A DNA stretch of 64,000 nucleotides, taken from Acidobacteriaceae bacterium (GTDB taxonomy: Bacteria > Acidobacteriota > Terriglobia > Bryobacterales > Bryobacteraceae). Made by a program: the position numbers and the translations under genes. The stretch spans positions 89,513-153,512 of the forward strand of contig JAFAYI010000016.1 of the NCBI GenBank assembly GCA_019240475.1, read 5' to 3'. The notes beneath the pieces were generated by a model that was given only the letters and a program-made list of their open reading frames with translations, searched no databases and had not been told where the DNA came from. Of this stretch, positions 9,527 through 18,760 are shown one piece after another. Position 1 is the first letter of the stretch; each line of letters starts with the position of its first letter.

Positions 9527-9964
9527 ATGGCCTTACGGCAAAGCCCGAACATGGAAAGACAGCAACTGACGTTGGACTCGACGTTGGAAAGCGTAGATGA
9601 GGCGGAGGCCATTGTCATTCGCGAGGCGGAGAAGACCGGCTTCGAGGAAGACGACCAGCAGCAGATCGGTATGGCGGTTCGCGAGTGCATGGTAAATGCA
9701 GTGGTGCATGGCAACCGCTACAACAGGAAGAAAAAGGTTCACCTGGAACTGGAGCCCTCCAACGAGGGACTCACGGTGGTAATCGGCGATGAGGGCGATG
9801 GCTTTGACGTGAATGCTTTGCCGGACCCGCTATTGCCGGAAAACCTGATGCGTCAATCCGGCCGAGGCCTGTTGCTCGTGCGCGCGTTTATGGACGAATT
9901 TCATGTGCAGCCGCGGACAGGCGGTGGTACAGAGGTTCGTCTCACGAAGACGTTGACGAAGTAA
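9527..9964 (+). CDS. RsbW/SpoIIAB-like serine kinase anti-sigma factor
   Basis: 145 residues with the GHKL ATPase core of anti-sigma factor kinases: N-box ECMVNAVVHGNRY, G1 box GDEGDGFD and G2 box GRGLLLVRAFMDE. Such proteins bind either a sigma factor or a STAS antagonist and phosphorylate the antagonist on Ser. The STAS gene 43 bp downstream (10008-10352) is the obvious partner. No sigma factor gene is in the window, so the target is unknown. ATG 9527 and ATG 9551 (MERQQLTLDS) are both possible starts; the second begins exactly where the domain does. Confidence 0.85.
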   Translation: MALRQSPNMERQQLTLDSTLESVDEAEAIVIREAEKTGFEEDDQQQIGMAVRECMVNAVVHGNRYNRKKKVHLELEPSNEGLTVVIGDEGDGFDVNALPDPLLPENLMRQSGRGLLLVRAFMDEFHVQPRTGGGTEVRLTKTLTK

Positions 9965-9995
9965 GTGATCGATGCTTTGAAACTGGTATGGATAC

Positions 9996-10002
9996 GAGGA
10001 GG
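9996..10002 (+). promoter_or_regulatory. Strong ribosome binding site of the STAS gene
   Basis: GAGGAGG lies five bases before a GTG codon at 10008. It fixes the start of the STAS protein at GTG rather than at a downstream codon. Confidence 0.7.
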
Positions 10003-10007
10003 CGGAA

Positions 10008-10352
10008 GTGAGTGTTAAATTGACATCTCGGCAGGTCGGCGATGTCACGGTCATCGATGCGGCCGGACGGATTACTTTGGGGGAGGCCGCAAGTGCGTTT
10101 CGCGATACGATCCGCGAGTACGCAGGCAAGGGCAACAAGAAGCTCCTGCTGAATCTCAGCGATGTTTCCTATATCGATAGCTCGGGGATCGGCGAGATGG
10201 TCTCGGGGTTTACGACAGTGACCAACAACGGCGGGCAATTGAAGTTGGTGGGGCTGTCCAAACGCATTAAGGACCTTCTGCAGATCACGAAACTGTACAC
10301 CGTTTTCGACGTATACGATGATGAGGCGCAGGCGGTCCGCAGCTTCTCCTGA
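10008..10352 (+). CDS. STAS-domain anti-anti-sigma factor (SpoIIAA/RsbV-like)
   Basis: 114 residues forming a single STAS domain. The loop that carries the phosphorylated Ser in this family is intact (DVSYIDSSGIGEM), and the following helix and the LVGLSKRIKDLLQITKL segment fit the fold. In partner switching the unphosphorylated form binds the RsbW-type kinase and frees a sigma factor or another target. It sits directly downstream of such a kinase and 124 bp upstream of a NarL-type regulator, so all three may form one signalling cassette. Start: GTG with an excellent ribosome binding site. Confidence 0.9.
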   Translation: MSVKLTSRQVGDVTVIDAAGRITLGEAASAFRDTIREYAGKGNKKLLLNLSDVSYIDSSGIGEMVSGFTTVTNNGGQLKLVGLSKRIKDLLQITKLYTVFDVYDDEAQAVRSFS

Positions 10353-10476
10353 TCCAAGACAGAGACCCACAGAGCCCAAATTGCGTAATCCGTCAAACAC
10401 ATTACGGGCTGGTACTGGTAGAACTAAGCCGAAACTGAGATAAGTGCTTTCGGGCCGGCACTGAATCAGCACGAAC

Positions 10477-11202
10477 GTGTCTACGTCAACTTCGCTACAT
10501 CCCATCCCGGTGCCTGCACCGCATACAGTAGTTGTCCCTTCGGTCCAGGAGCTTCCTGCGGAAGTGCTGCTGGCCGATGAACTCACGCTGGTGCGCGAGG
10601 GTCTGGCAGCGCTTTGCAATTCTATACCTGGCTTCCGAGTCGTGGCCCAAGTAGGAACGGCCGGAGCTGCTCTGGCCGAGATTCAGCGGCTGGAGCCCGC
10701 TGTCGCGCTTCTTGATCTCGGCCTTTCGGATCTTGCCGCCACGGAAGTGATCCGCCGGGTTCGTGAACTAGGACTGCGAACGCGTTGCGCAGTGTTTTCG
10801 GTCCGTAAGGACAGGAAAACCGTCCTCGAAGTTCTCCGCACGGGCGCCTGCGGGTTCCTCCTCAAGAGTTCGACAGCAGAGCAGATGGCCGACGCCCTTG
10901 GGCAGTTCACGCAGGGGGGCATCTATGTATCGCCGCAGATAGAGGTAATGTCATTGTTTGGCGAGACGGGCGGCCGCAATCAGGGCGAGGATCCCCTGGA
11001 ATCTCTCAGCAGCCGCGAGTTTCAGGTCTTCTCTCTGCTGGTCGAAGGCATTCGCGCTAAGGAAATAGCGGCCCGCCTTTCACTCAGCCCCAAGACGGTG
11101 GATACTTACCGCTCCAGCTTGATGCGCAAGTTAGATATTCACGACGTCGCAGGCCTGGTGAAGTTCGCGATCAAGCGAGACCTGGCCGACTTGCCTGCTT
11201 AG
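10477..11202 (+). CDS. NarL/FixJ-type response regulator with LuxR HTH
   Basis: 241 residues. After about 28 proline-rich residues a receiver domain begins (EVLLADELTLVREGL), with the phospho-acceptor Asp in VALLDLGLSD (about residue 80) and the conserved Lys in GFLLKSS (about 130). A LuxR-type helix-turn-helix follows at about 178-240 (LSSREFQVFSLLVEG, KEIAARLSLSPKTVDTYRSSL). The first acidic position reads A-D-E rather than the usual D-D pair, which still leaves two acidic residues. No histidine kinase is adjacent, so the input may come from a distant kinase or the neighbouring RsbW-like protein (inference). Start GTG. Confidence 0.88.
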   Translation: MSTSTSLHPIPVPAPHTVVVPSVQELPAEVLLADELTLVREGLAALCNSIPGFRVVAQVGTAGAALAEIQRLEPAVALLDLGLSDLAATEVIRRVRELGLRTRCAVFSVRKDRKTVLEVLRTGACGFLLKSSTAEQMADALGQFTQGGIYVSPQIEVMSLFGETGGRNQGEDPLESLSSREFQVFSLLVEGIRAKEIAARLSLSPKTVDTYRSSLMRKLDIHDVAGLVKFAIKRDLADLPA

Positions 11203-11223
11203 GTGGTGGGGCCCGCCACCACC
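11202..11223. terminator. Hairpin between convergent genes
   Basis: GGTGGTGG (11202-11209) pairs perfectly with CCACCACC (11216-11223) around a six-base loop. It begins at the last base of the response-regulator stop and precedes the convergent S53 gene end at 11237. It could terminate both; there is no T-run, so it would be a non-canonical terminator. Confidence 0.5.
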
Positions 11224-11236
11224 TCTCACTTGCCGC

Positions 11237-14200
11237 CTACCGATAGTAGTACACCCCGCCGCCTCCGTTAATGCCCCAGACGACGGCATCGGAACCAATC
11301 GCAATACTGGTTAGCGCTCCGGTAACGTGATCCCAGCTTTGAGTCTGGAAATCGTAGCGGTAAATTTGTTGGCCCGAATTCAATCCCCAAACGGCGCTAT
11401 CAAAGGCGGCCGCGATCCGGGTGAGGACTCCTGGAACGTATTCAAATGCTTGAGCTTGAACGTTGTAGTGATAAATGTAGCCATTTCCATCAAGACCCCA
11501 GACATTCCCGCTTGATCCTGCCGAGATTTGAGCCAACGAAATCGAAAGAGGAGTCCAGGCCTGAGACTGGGAGTTAAAGTGAAACACGGCGCCCTGGCCA
11601 TCTATACCCCACACATCGTCGTCGACGCCGACCGAGATCTGGGAGAGAGCTCCGGCAATTTGAGTCCAGCTTTGTGTACCCGAATTGAACCGGAAGATCT
11701 GATCCTGCGCGTTGATCCCCCACACATCGCCGTTATCGGCTACCGCGATTTGTGAAAGATTCCCCGAGATCAAGCCAAATTGTTGTCTCGACGGATTGAA
11801 TTGAAACACCTGACCGTACGAGTTAAGGCCCCACGCCACGCCTTTTGCCGCCGCTACAATATCGGTCAGCGTTCCCGGAATCAAAATCCATCCTTGGGTC
11901 ACAGGATTAAATGTGTAGATCTGGTTATCCGCGTTAATGCCCCAGACCGCGCCGTCCGATGATACAGCTACTTTCGCCAATTCACCCGGCAACGGATGCC
12001 AACTTTGGCTCGCCTGACTGGCCTGCACTAACTCGTAATTCTGGCTGGAGTAGCCAATACCCCACAGCGAGCCGGCGGCGCCCGCTGAAATCGATTTCAA
12101 CACAGGGCCTACTTCGCTCCAGGTGTCGTTCGCGGAATTGTATTTGAAAAGGTTGCTCTCCGGATTCAGGCCCCAGACGCTCGCCCCATATCCGACCGAG
12201 ATCGCCTTTAAAGCACCTGCGGTCTGATTCCAACTCTGGGTCAGACGATTGAAACGATAGATGCTCCCGTTACTGTTGATCCCCCATACCTCGCCATCCG
12301 CACCGACCGAAATCTGAGCTAAGCTTCCCGCCACATAGTCGAAGGACTGCGTGCCCGCATTGAAACGGAAGATTTGCTCCGCTGAGTTAAGCCCCCAAAC
12401 GGCGCCGTCAAAACCGACCGCAATCTGGTCAAGCGTGCCGGGTACTTGAGCGAAGCTCCGAGTTTGGGTGTTGTAACAATAAATCTCGCCGGACGAGTTC
12501 AGCCCCCAGGCCGAGCCATCGGCGCCGACGGCTATTTGCGACAAACTTCCTGGAACTAGATCCCACGTTCCGGAATTGTAGTTATAAATTTCTCCGGCCG
12601 TATTCACCCCCCAAATCGCGGCGTTCGATCCAACGGCGACCTGGGATAGCGCTTGAGAGCCGGAACTCCAGCTTCGACTTCGAGAATCGTAACCATAACT
12701 CTCGCCCGCGTTGTTGATGCCCCAAACAGTACCGTCTGCGCCGACGGATATCTGCACCGCACCGTCCGGCATCTCCGGCAAAGCGGTGGGCGTATATAAG
12801 GACCATTGGCTGAGCAGGTTGTAGACATCAGCCGAACCCCAGCCGGTCACCAAGTCATAGCCGACGGTAGTGGAATAACCAAGCTGTAGGCTCGGAGGGC
12901 AGCCGGTTGAACCGGCCTGGCATGGCACCACATTATTGCCGCGAGTAACATCGTGGAAGGCGTCGGTTGAAATGGATGCCAGGCCGTACAACGTGGGATT
13001 GATGTTCCCTTGCCTACCGCCTAGTTGCTGGTTTAGAAGAGCCACCACAGCCGCAAAGCTTGGCGCCGAAGCCGAGGTGCCTCCGATCACGTTCAAGTCT
13101 TGATTCTGCATACGAAAACCGCTAACGCAGCTTCCCGCCGAGCAGATGAGGAGACCGTCGTGGTCGGGCGAGGCCGCGAACGCCAGATCGGGAACGTCGC
13201 GCGCATTATCGAAGGGCACGCCCGTGCCGGTCTGCCAGCTCGGCTTACTGAACATCGTGCTTCTCCCGCCGCCGCTCGCCGAAAGAGTGCCATTTTCGGT
13301 GGTGTCGTTCCAGGCGATCTCGGGGATGTACGATAGCGCCGACCCCCCATTTGCGTTGTTCGTCGCGCTCCAGTAATTTCCGGAGCCCTCGCTGAATTCA
13401 GTTCCGCCGACCCCGGTCACGTACGGAATCGCGGCCGGAACGTCCACCGCCGGTCCTGAGGTTGCCGTACTGGAGGTTGCGTCTTCACAATCGGCAGCGC
13501 CTTGATCGCCCGCCGCGGCAATTACCGTCATACCCTGCGAATTTGCCTGCTGGAATAACGAGGTGAGAGTATTAACTTCGGCCGTTCCCAGATCTGCCTC
13601 GCAGTTTCCATAAGTGATGCTCAAAACGCCGGCCAGATTGTTTTCCACAATGTAGGCGGCCGACCCGAATGCGTCTTGCGAGTTGACAAAGATAATCGTG
13701 GCGTTCTTCGCGATGCCCCCCGCCCACTCTATATCCAGATCGGACTCGCTCTCGTCGCCTGAATTGGTGCCGGGATCAGTCCCCGAAAGGATCACTTGCG
13801 GTGCATTGGCGGGCAAACCCGCCGCCGACCGGAAAGCCGCGATATCGCTCAACGCTATGTCGCTTTGGCCGGGGATCGCGATGTTTATTCCACTACCGGT
13901 GATGCCGTTCGCATACAGCGGCTTCACGTCGTAAATCGTTGCCCAGTCATCGGGCGCCAGAAAGTGGCTGCCGCTGATGTTCGAGGTAAAGTGCGCCTTC
14001 AGCGCGCTTCCGGCGCGTATGCCGAGTGGCCTCGGGTGAAAATCGTGCAGGCCGCGGATGCTCTCCACCATGCCCTCCAGCGGCTTTGGAAGGATCGGAT
14101 TGGTCGCGTTCGCGTAATGCCTCTGCCCGTCGACTAGGTACTGGTGAATCACTGTTTGGAACGCAGTTTCGGCCTGCGCCGCCGTTCCCGAAAAACTCAC

Positions 14201-14602
14201 CGAAGTGCGGCTTCGCGCAACCTCAATACTGGAGAACCCTAAACTCTGAAGCCATTCAGTGATCTTCTGAATATCGAGCTGGTTCGCGCCAAATTCGTCG
14301 GCAAATTGCTCCGGCGTGAGCCACTGATGGTAGCGAGCGTTCCCGGGCGTCTGTTGCTCGGAAAGGAGTTGCAGTAAATCGGCGCGCTGATCGGGCGACA
14401 TCGCCAGGTGAAGCGTGATGCGCGGCAGGGCGAGCGCTGGTTCGACGGGCCCTTGATCCTGCGCGTGAACGATGACCGGGCGGACGCTACCCGGCAATAC
14501 AAAAGTCTGCGTGCTTGGGATATCTGTAGTAATCCTGCTCGGCGGCTGGAAGGCCAATATCAGCCCGGGGCTGGCCAGAAGAGCAAATGCGGCGAGTTTC
14601 AT
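11237..14602 (-). CDS. Secreted S53 (kumamolisin-like) protease with C-terminal tectonin-type repeats
   Basis: 1121 residues. Order: signal peptide (about 1-18), pro-kumamolisin activation domain (about 40-190, with YHQWLTPEQFADEFG), S53 catalytic domain (about 200-600), then 14 repeats to the end. Catalytic features of sedolisins are visible: the E/D pair in DESESDLDIEWAGG, the oxyanion Asp in AAAGDQGAADC and the nucleophile in GGTSASAPSF. Each C-terminal repeat has the form (I/V)(S/A)VGxDGxVWGIN followed by IYxYN, the tectonin/TECPR pattern that folds into a beta-propeller. Sedolisins are acid-active endopeptidases; the propeller may bind cell-wall or exopolysaccharide targets, which is inference. 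The catalytic domain is normally followed by little or nothing, so the fusion is notable. Confidence 0.88.
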   Translation of the reverse strand: MKLAAFALLASPGLILAFQPPSRITTDIPSTQTFVLPGSVRPVIVHAQDQGPVEPALALPRITLHLAMSPDQRADLLQLLSEQQTPGNARYHQWLTPEQFADEFGANQLDIQKITEWLQSLGFSSIEVARSRTSVSFSGTAAQAETAFQTVIHQYLVDGQRHYANATNPILPKPLEGMVESIRGLHDFHPRPLGIRAGSALKAHFTSNISGSHFLAPDDWATIYDVKPLYANGITGSGINIAIPGQSDIALSDIAAFRSAAGLPANAPQVILSGTDPGTNSGDESESDLDIEWAGGIAKNATIIFVNSQDAFGSAAYIVENNLAGVLSITYGNCEADLGTAEVNTLTSLFQQANSQGMTVIAAAGDQGAADCEDATSSTATSGPAVDVPAAIPYVTGVGGTEFSEGSGNYWSATNNANGGSALSYIPEIAWNDTTENGTLSASGGGRSTMFSKPSWQTGTGVPFDNARDVPDLAFAASPDHDGLLICSAGSCVSGFRMQNQDLNVIGGTSASAPSFAAVVALLNQQLGGRQGNINPTLYGLASISTDAFHDVTRGNNVVPCQAGSTGCPPSLQLGYSTTVGYDLVTGWGSADVYNLLSQWSLYTPTALPEMPDGAVQISVGADGTVWGINNAGESYGYDSRSRSWSSGSQALSQVAVGSNAAIWGVNTAGEIYNYNSGTWDLVPGSLSQIAVGADGSAWGLNSSGEIYCYNTQTRSFAQVPGTLDQIAVGFDGAVWGLNSAEQIFRFNAGTQSFDYVAGSLAQISVGADGEVWGINSNGSIYRFNRLTQSWNQTAGALKAISVGYGASVWGLNPESNLFKYNSANDTWSEVGPVLKSISAGAAGSLWGIGYSSQNYELVQASQASQSWHPLPGELAKVAVSSDGAVWGINADNQIYTFNPVTQGWILIPGTLTDIVAAAKGVAWGLNSYGQVFQFNPSRQQFGLISGNLSQIAVADNGDVWGINAQDQIFRFNSGTQSWTQIAGALSQISVGVDDDVWGIDGQGAVFHFNSQSQAWTPLSISLAQISAGSSGNVWGLDGNGYIYHYNVQAQAFEYVPGVLTRIAAAFDSAVWGLNSGQQIYRYDFQTQSWDHVTGALTSIAIGSDAVVWGINGGGGVYYYR

Positions 14603-14714
14603 TCAAGTGTTAGGTGTGAGCGTTAGTACCTTTTTCTAAGTACATTCTGACGTAGTGGCAAAAGAAAGGGTTGCGCCAGGAACACCCCTTGTTGTGCCTG
14701 ACCGGACCGCCAGT

Positions 14715-15464
14715 TTACTGGGGCGGCGCAGCCGTGGCCGGGGAAACCGGTGGATTCGGTCCCACTAAGTCGAGCAACTCAATTTCAAAGATAAGCGCGG
14801 CACCGCCCGGAATTCCCGGGCGCCCCGCGTCACCGTATGCGAGATTGGCCGGGCATACTAGTTGCGCTTTTCCTCCCACCTTCATCTTCTGCAGTCCTTC
14901 GGTCCAGCAACGGATCACCCCATTAAGGGCGAATTGCGCCGGCTCATTCCGGCTGTATGAATTATCGAACTCAGTCCCGTTGACGAGTGTTCCGCGATAA
15001 TTGACTTTCACGGTGCTGGTGGCGTCCGGCGATGCTCCCGTTCCAGGCCGCAGCTCGCGATAGACGAGCCCCGAATCAGTCTTAATCGCACCCTGCTCCT
15101 CTGCGGCTTTCGCGAGAAACGCCTCCGACGCCGCTTTCTCCTTTTCCACGCCGGCCGCCGCCCTCGTTTGGGCGAACGGCTGGATCTTCGGTCCCCATTC
15201 GTTCAACTCGAGCGCAGGCTTGCCCGAGGACGCATCCGACATAGCTTTTTCCACGATCGCCAATTCGCCCGGGGACAAATTGAACGGGCCGAGCGATCGG
15301 TATATAGACAGCCCCAGGGCATAGATTGTCTTCTGTTCGTCCGTCATTGAGGTCGCCTGAGCCGTGCTTTGGGTCGGCGGAGCAGGCTTGGGCTTCGCCG
15401 GGCTCCTTGGCGCTGTTACCTGAGCGGTGAGGGCCATCGGCAATAAAATAAGCAACACACGCAT
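14715..15464 (-). CDS. Secreted FKBP-type peptidyl-prolyl isomerase (Mip-like)
   Basis: 249 residues: a signal peptide (VLLILLPMALTAQ), a Pro/Ala-rich linker, an alpha-helical FKBP_N dimerisation region (DEQKTIYALGLSIYRSLG), then the FKBP domain (about 135-235) with VKVNYRGTLVNGTEFDNSY, VIRCWTEGLQKMKVGG and LAYGDAGRPGIPGGAALIFEIELLDL. It matches the FkpA/Mip architecture that assists folding of exported proteins. It lies among several very large secreted proteins on the same strand, 36 bp after the amylase gene and 112 bp before the protease, so it could help fold them (inference). The tail after the domain is Pro/Ala-rich and probably disordered. Confidence 0.9.
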   Translation of the reverse strand: MRVLLILLPMALTAQVTAPRSPAKPKPAPPTQSTAQATSMTDEQKTIYALGLSIYRSLGPFNLSPGELAIVEKAMSDASSGKPALELNEWGPKIQPFAQTRAAAGVEKEKAASEAFLAKAAEEQGAIKTDSGLVYRELRPGTGASPDATSTVKVNYRGTLVNGTEFDNSYSRNEPAQFALNGVIRCWTEGLQKMKVGGKAQLVCPANLAYGDAGRPGIPGGAALIFEIELLDLVGPNPPVSPATAAPPQ

Positions 15465-15500
15465 CTGCTCAGGCTAGCATTCGCGCCCTGAGTCATCGGT

Positions 15501-17624
15501 TCAGTATTGCCAATTTACCGTTACGTTTCCCGTCCCACTCGTAGGAACTGTATATTGATGATTACTTCCGTTCTCCCAGGTGACCGTTCCGTTTGCCGCA
15601 ATCTTGATGAACTTGAATTGTACATTCTGTCCCGCCGGCAGCGAAACGTTCAGAAACCAATTGGGATAGTTCGGATCGAGCATCGGACCTATGGCCGTGT
15701 CAAATGTCGTGCCCCACTGGCCAAGTTCGATCGTGTTTCCAGCTACAAAAATGTAATCGCCCGTGTTAGTAGGCGTCGCATTGTCTACCGTAAATGTAAC
15801 CGGGATCAGTTTAGCGGTCAGAACTGTGAACTGAATCGTATTGGCATCAGTTCCGGAGCTATTCGCCAGTTGAACCTGGTACACGCCGTTCCCCACATTG
15901 GGAACGGTGAACGTGATCTGATTCGTAGACCAGGAGTTAATAGTGGCATGCGTTCCATTGAAGGAAATCGTGCCCGTCGCCGAGCCAAAATTCTGGCCCG
16001 CGATGGTGACCACTACTCCGGGCTGGGCGATTGTCGGACCGATGGAACCGACCGCGGGCGCGGTCGTGCCGCCCGCCAACTGCCAAACCGAAACCGAGTG
16101 AGCGCCGAGCGTAAGTGCCGCGGCCGGATTATTACTGCCGCTCCCCGTGCTAACGCTCAATCCGGTGCCGCCCAAGAGACCTCCTAGATAATCCGTGTAT
16201 GTGCCGGCCGGTAAAGCCGTATATAGGCCCGTAATATTGTAGGAAGTAGTATCGTTCTTGTTGACCGCAACCAACACTACGTTGTTATAGAACTGGCGCT
16301 CGAATATGTAAACGTCGTTGTTAATCCAGCGCTGCTGCGACGTTCCATATGCGAGCGCGTTGTTCGACTGTCGCAGCCCCGCGAGTTTGTTAATGAGCTG
16401 GTAGGCAGTGGTGGTGGTGCTGAAGGACGCCATCATCGGCCGATTGTACGGATCGCCGCCGCCGTTTGTATCGTTGTGCAGATACTGTTCATCACCATAG
16501 TAGATAATGGGAATGCCGCGGCATGTAAGCAGAAACGCTATGGCTTCGTTTAATCGATTCTGGTTATTATTCAGTGTCAGGAAACGTGATAAGTCCTGGC
16601 TGTCGATAAAGGTTGTCAGGTCGTTGCTCCAAATAAAATTGGAGGCCTCTGTGCTGAGCGTGGAATCGATCTCCGAAAAGTTGTTGTTACTCGCAAACAC
16701 GTCTCGAATGGCTGTATTCAATGGAAAATCGAGTAGGCTGATCCCACTCTTATTGGCGAATTTATAAGAATCGTGATAGAGCGGATCGGACGTATTGCCC
16801 TGGTCCCACTCGCCGAAGAAGAAACTGCCTCCCGAACTAAATACGCTGTTCGCGAATGAGTATTCCCATCCCCACGTAACATCCTTGACTGCATCTAGCC
16901 GGAAGGCGTCGACACCGTGCGATACGAACTGGGCAATCGCGGTCTTCAGATAACTGTCGATCGTGGAATTTTCCTGGTTTAGATCTGAAAGATCCTCCAG
17001 CTCGTAATACTGAAGCTGATAACGGTCGTCGTAATTCGTGATGTTGCCGTTGTGGTGAAAGTACCCGTTGGGATCGTTATTCCAAGCCGCCATGAAGGCG
17101 CCGTTGTTGTACAGCGATCCGTATTCGCCCCCGTTATCGGGATTTGAATGATTTGCGGCAAAATCGACTACAACCTTGATTCCATTCGTGTGCGCCGCCG
17201 AAACGAGGTTATCGAACGCTGTCCAGGAATTGGAGCTGTCCCCAAAATGCTCTTCAATCCGCATGAAGTCGCGAGCCCAATATCCGTGGTACCCGACCTG
17301 CGGGCTACTCGCCGAACCATACGCGTAGATGTTGATGTTATCGGCCGGCGGAGAAATCCAGATCGCCGTGACACCCATTCCTTTTAAATAGGACATCTTC
17401 TGTTGAATCCCCGCCAGATCGCCGCCCCAATAGGCATACCAGTTCGTGTGCGTGGAATCGTAAAGGCCAGGGCTCTGCGGCGGATTGTCGTTTGTGGTAT
17501 CTCCGTCCACGAAGCGGTCCGTAATGATTTCGTATATAACTTGTTTCTTAAAATCCTGGGCGGCGAGCGAGGTAACTAAGACGGCAGAGAGCAAAGATAG
17601 GCCAGCAAGCGAACGTGGTTGCAC
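15501..17624 (-). CDS. Secreted CGTase-like GH13 alpha-amylase with IPT/TIG and CBM20 domains
   Basis: 707 residues with the A-B-C-D-E layout of cyclodextrin glucanotransferases: signal peptide (1-22), GH13 barrel (about 25-460), all-beta C domain, IPT/TIG domain (about 530-605, VGSIGPTIAQPGVVVTIAG) and a C-terminal starch-binding CBM20 (about 610-707, with GNTIELGQWG and VQFKFIK). Three conserved regions are normal: DFAANHS, DAFRLDAVKDV (nucleophile Asp) and FFGEWDQG (acid/base Glu). Region IV reads FIDSQDLSRF instead of the usual FIDNHDMxRF, so the transition-state His is Gln. Activity could be reduced or altered. It should act on starch or glycogen outside the cell. Confidence 0.88.
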   Translation of the reverse strand: MQPRSLAGLSLLSAVLVTSLAAQDFKKQVIYEIITDRFVDGDTTNDNPPQSPGLYDSTHTNWYAYWGGDLAGIQQKMSYLKGMGVTAIWISPPADNINIYAYGSASSPQVGYHGYWARDFMRIEEHFGDSSNSWTAFDNLVSAAHTNGIKVVVDFAANHSNPDNGGEYGSLYNNGAFMAAWNNDPNGYFHHNGNITNYDDRYQLQYYELEDLSDLNQENSTIDSYLKTAIAQFVSHGVDAFRLDAVKDVTWGWEYSFANSVFSSGGSFFFGEWDQGNTSDPLYHDSYKFANKSGISLLDFPLNTAIRDVFASNNNFSEIDSTLSTEASNFIWSNDLTTFIDSQDLSRFLTLNNNQNRLNEAIAFLLTCRGIPIIYYGDEQYLHNDTNGGGDPYNRPMMASFSTTTTAYQLINKLAGLRQSNNALAYGTSQQRWINNDVYIFERQFYNNVVLVAVNKNDTTSYNITGLYTALPAGTYTDYLGGLLGGTGLSVSTGSGSNNPAAALTLGAHSVSVWQLAGGTTAPAVGSIGPTIAQPGVVVTIAGQNFGSATGTISFNGTHATINSWSTNQITFTVPNVGNGVYQVQLANSSGTDANTIQFTVLTAKLIPVTFTVDNATPTNTGDYIFVAGNTIELGQWGTTFDTAIGPMLDPNYPNWFLNVSLPAGQNVQFKFIKIAANGTVTWENGSNHQYTVPTSGTGNVTVNWQY

Positions 17625-17655
17625 TGCGCCAATATATCACAAAAAGTCATTATAT

Positions 17656-18747
17656 TTACCGAGAAAGACTGGCGATATCGGAAGAATTTCTAGTTGGTAA
17701 CGGACTTAACAAAATGAGGTGCCGATCACGTAATGCGCCGGACCGTGCTCCTAGACAGAGGATCTGTCCAGTGTCGTTGACGTCAAAGGCATCTTCAAGG
17801 CGCCACTCGCCGCCTGGGGCAATCAACTTATTCAGATCCTGCATGACTCCGTTTCGCCAAACGAAGGCGTGGCGAACAAACCGAGTCACTCCCGAAGCTC
17901 CGACGATCTGTCCGTGATTGTTGATGGCATTGGCGCGAATCGGGTCCATCCCGAGCGAGCCGAGATCTTGCATACGGCCATGCGTGTAGACGAAGGCATG
18001 CGTCTCTGCGTCGTCCGCTTCGGAAAACCCGGCGACATCCCCGGCGTCGTTCAAAGCGAGGGCGCGGCCGCGGCTGCCGCCGGGAAGCGTGCCGAGGTCC
18101 AGCACGTGGTCATCATTCCATAGAACGGCATGGATCAGGTGCGTGGATGTTTCGGCCGCCCCTGCAATCACGCCCGCCGCATTAATCGCATAGGCCGCGC
18201 TGAATGAGCCGCCGGGAAGCGTGCCAAGATCTTTCAGCTTCCCCTCGCGATAGATAAAGGCGTGAACACTGCCATCGCTAAGGCTGGCCGATCCGGCAAT
18301 CTCACCTTTGTCGTTGATATCGGCCGCTCTGCTATCGCGTCCTCCAAGCGTTCCGAGATCGATCGTTTGTGAACCCGAGTGAAGAAAAGCGCGCGTTGTC
18401 GCCCCGCTGTCCACCAGGTTCCTTCCGCTTACCGACCAGCCGATCGTTTCGCCCATGCGATTCGTTCGCGACGCAATGCTCGCAGCGAACGAAGCTAGCG
18501 TTCCCAGGTCTTGCAGCGACCCGTGCGTCCAGACGAATGCGTGTATTGCGCCATCCAGTCCTGGCTGCCACCAGGAGATAACGCCCGACGCGCTGAGGTG
18601 CGGCGCCACATCGTAGCTCACCCAGGGCAGCATGCCGACATCCACGGCTTCATACACAGGTTGCGGCCGCGCGGAGGGCGGCGCGGCGATGGTTGGGTAA
18701 CTCCCAGCAAGGCCGCCGATGACCGGCAGAATCCAATGGAGTTTCAT
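17656..18747 (-). CDS. Secreted HAF-repeat protein
   Basis: I start at the ATG of 18745-18747, where a signal peptide begins (MKLHWILPVIGGLAGSYPTIA), giving 363 residues; the open frame upstream runs into the neighbouring gene. The mature protein is built of about seven repeats of the HAF type, for example AFVWTHGSLQDLGTL, AFIYREGKLKDLGTLPGG and AVLWNDDHVLDLGTLPGG, each followed by an A.DIND.G.I.G. segment. HAF repeats occur in extracellular proteins of soil bacteria and are thought to form a propeller; no catalytic role is known. It lies 13 bp after the propeller/lectin gene and 31 bp before the amylase, so it may be co-transcribed with them. Confidence 0.8.
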   Translation of the reverse strand: MKLHWILPVIGGLAGSYPTIAAPPSARPQPVYEAVDVGMLPWVSYDVAPHLSASGVISWWQPGLDGAIHAFVWTHGSLQDLGTLASFAASIASRTNRMGETIGWSVSGRNLVDSGATTRAFLHSGSQTIDLGTLGGRDSRAADINDKGEIAGSASLSDGSVHAFIYREGKLKDLGTLPGGSFSAAYAINAAGVIAGAAETSTHLIHAVLWNDDHVLDLGTLPGGSRGRALALNDAGDVAGFSEADDAETHAFVYTHGRMQDLGSLGMDPIRANAINNHGQIVGASGVTRFVRHAFVWRNGVMQDLNKLIAPGGEWRLEDAFDVNDTGQILCLGARSGALRDRHLILLSPLPTRNSSDIASLSR

Positions 18748-18760
18748 CGGTCGGCTCGCT

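Noticed and set aside
10384..10406. CGTAAT-N11-ATTACG dyad between STAS and response-regulator genes
   Set aside because: Only six-base arms, no T-run and no link to a known site; likely by chance.
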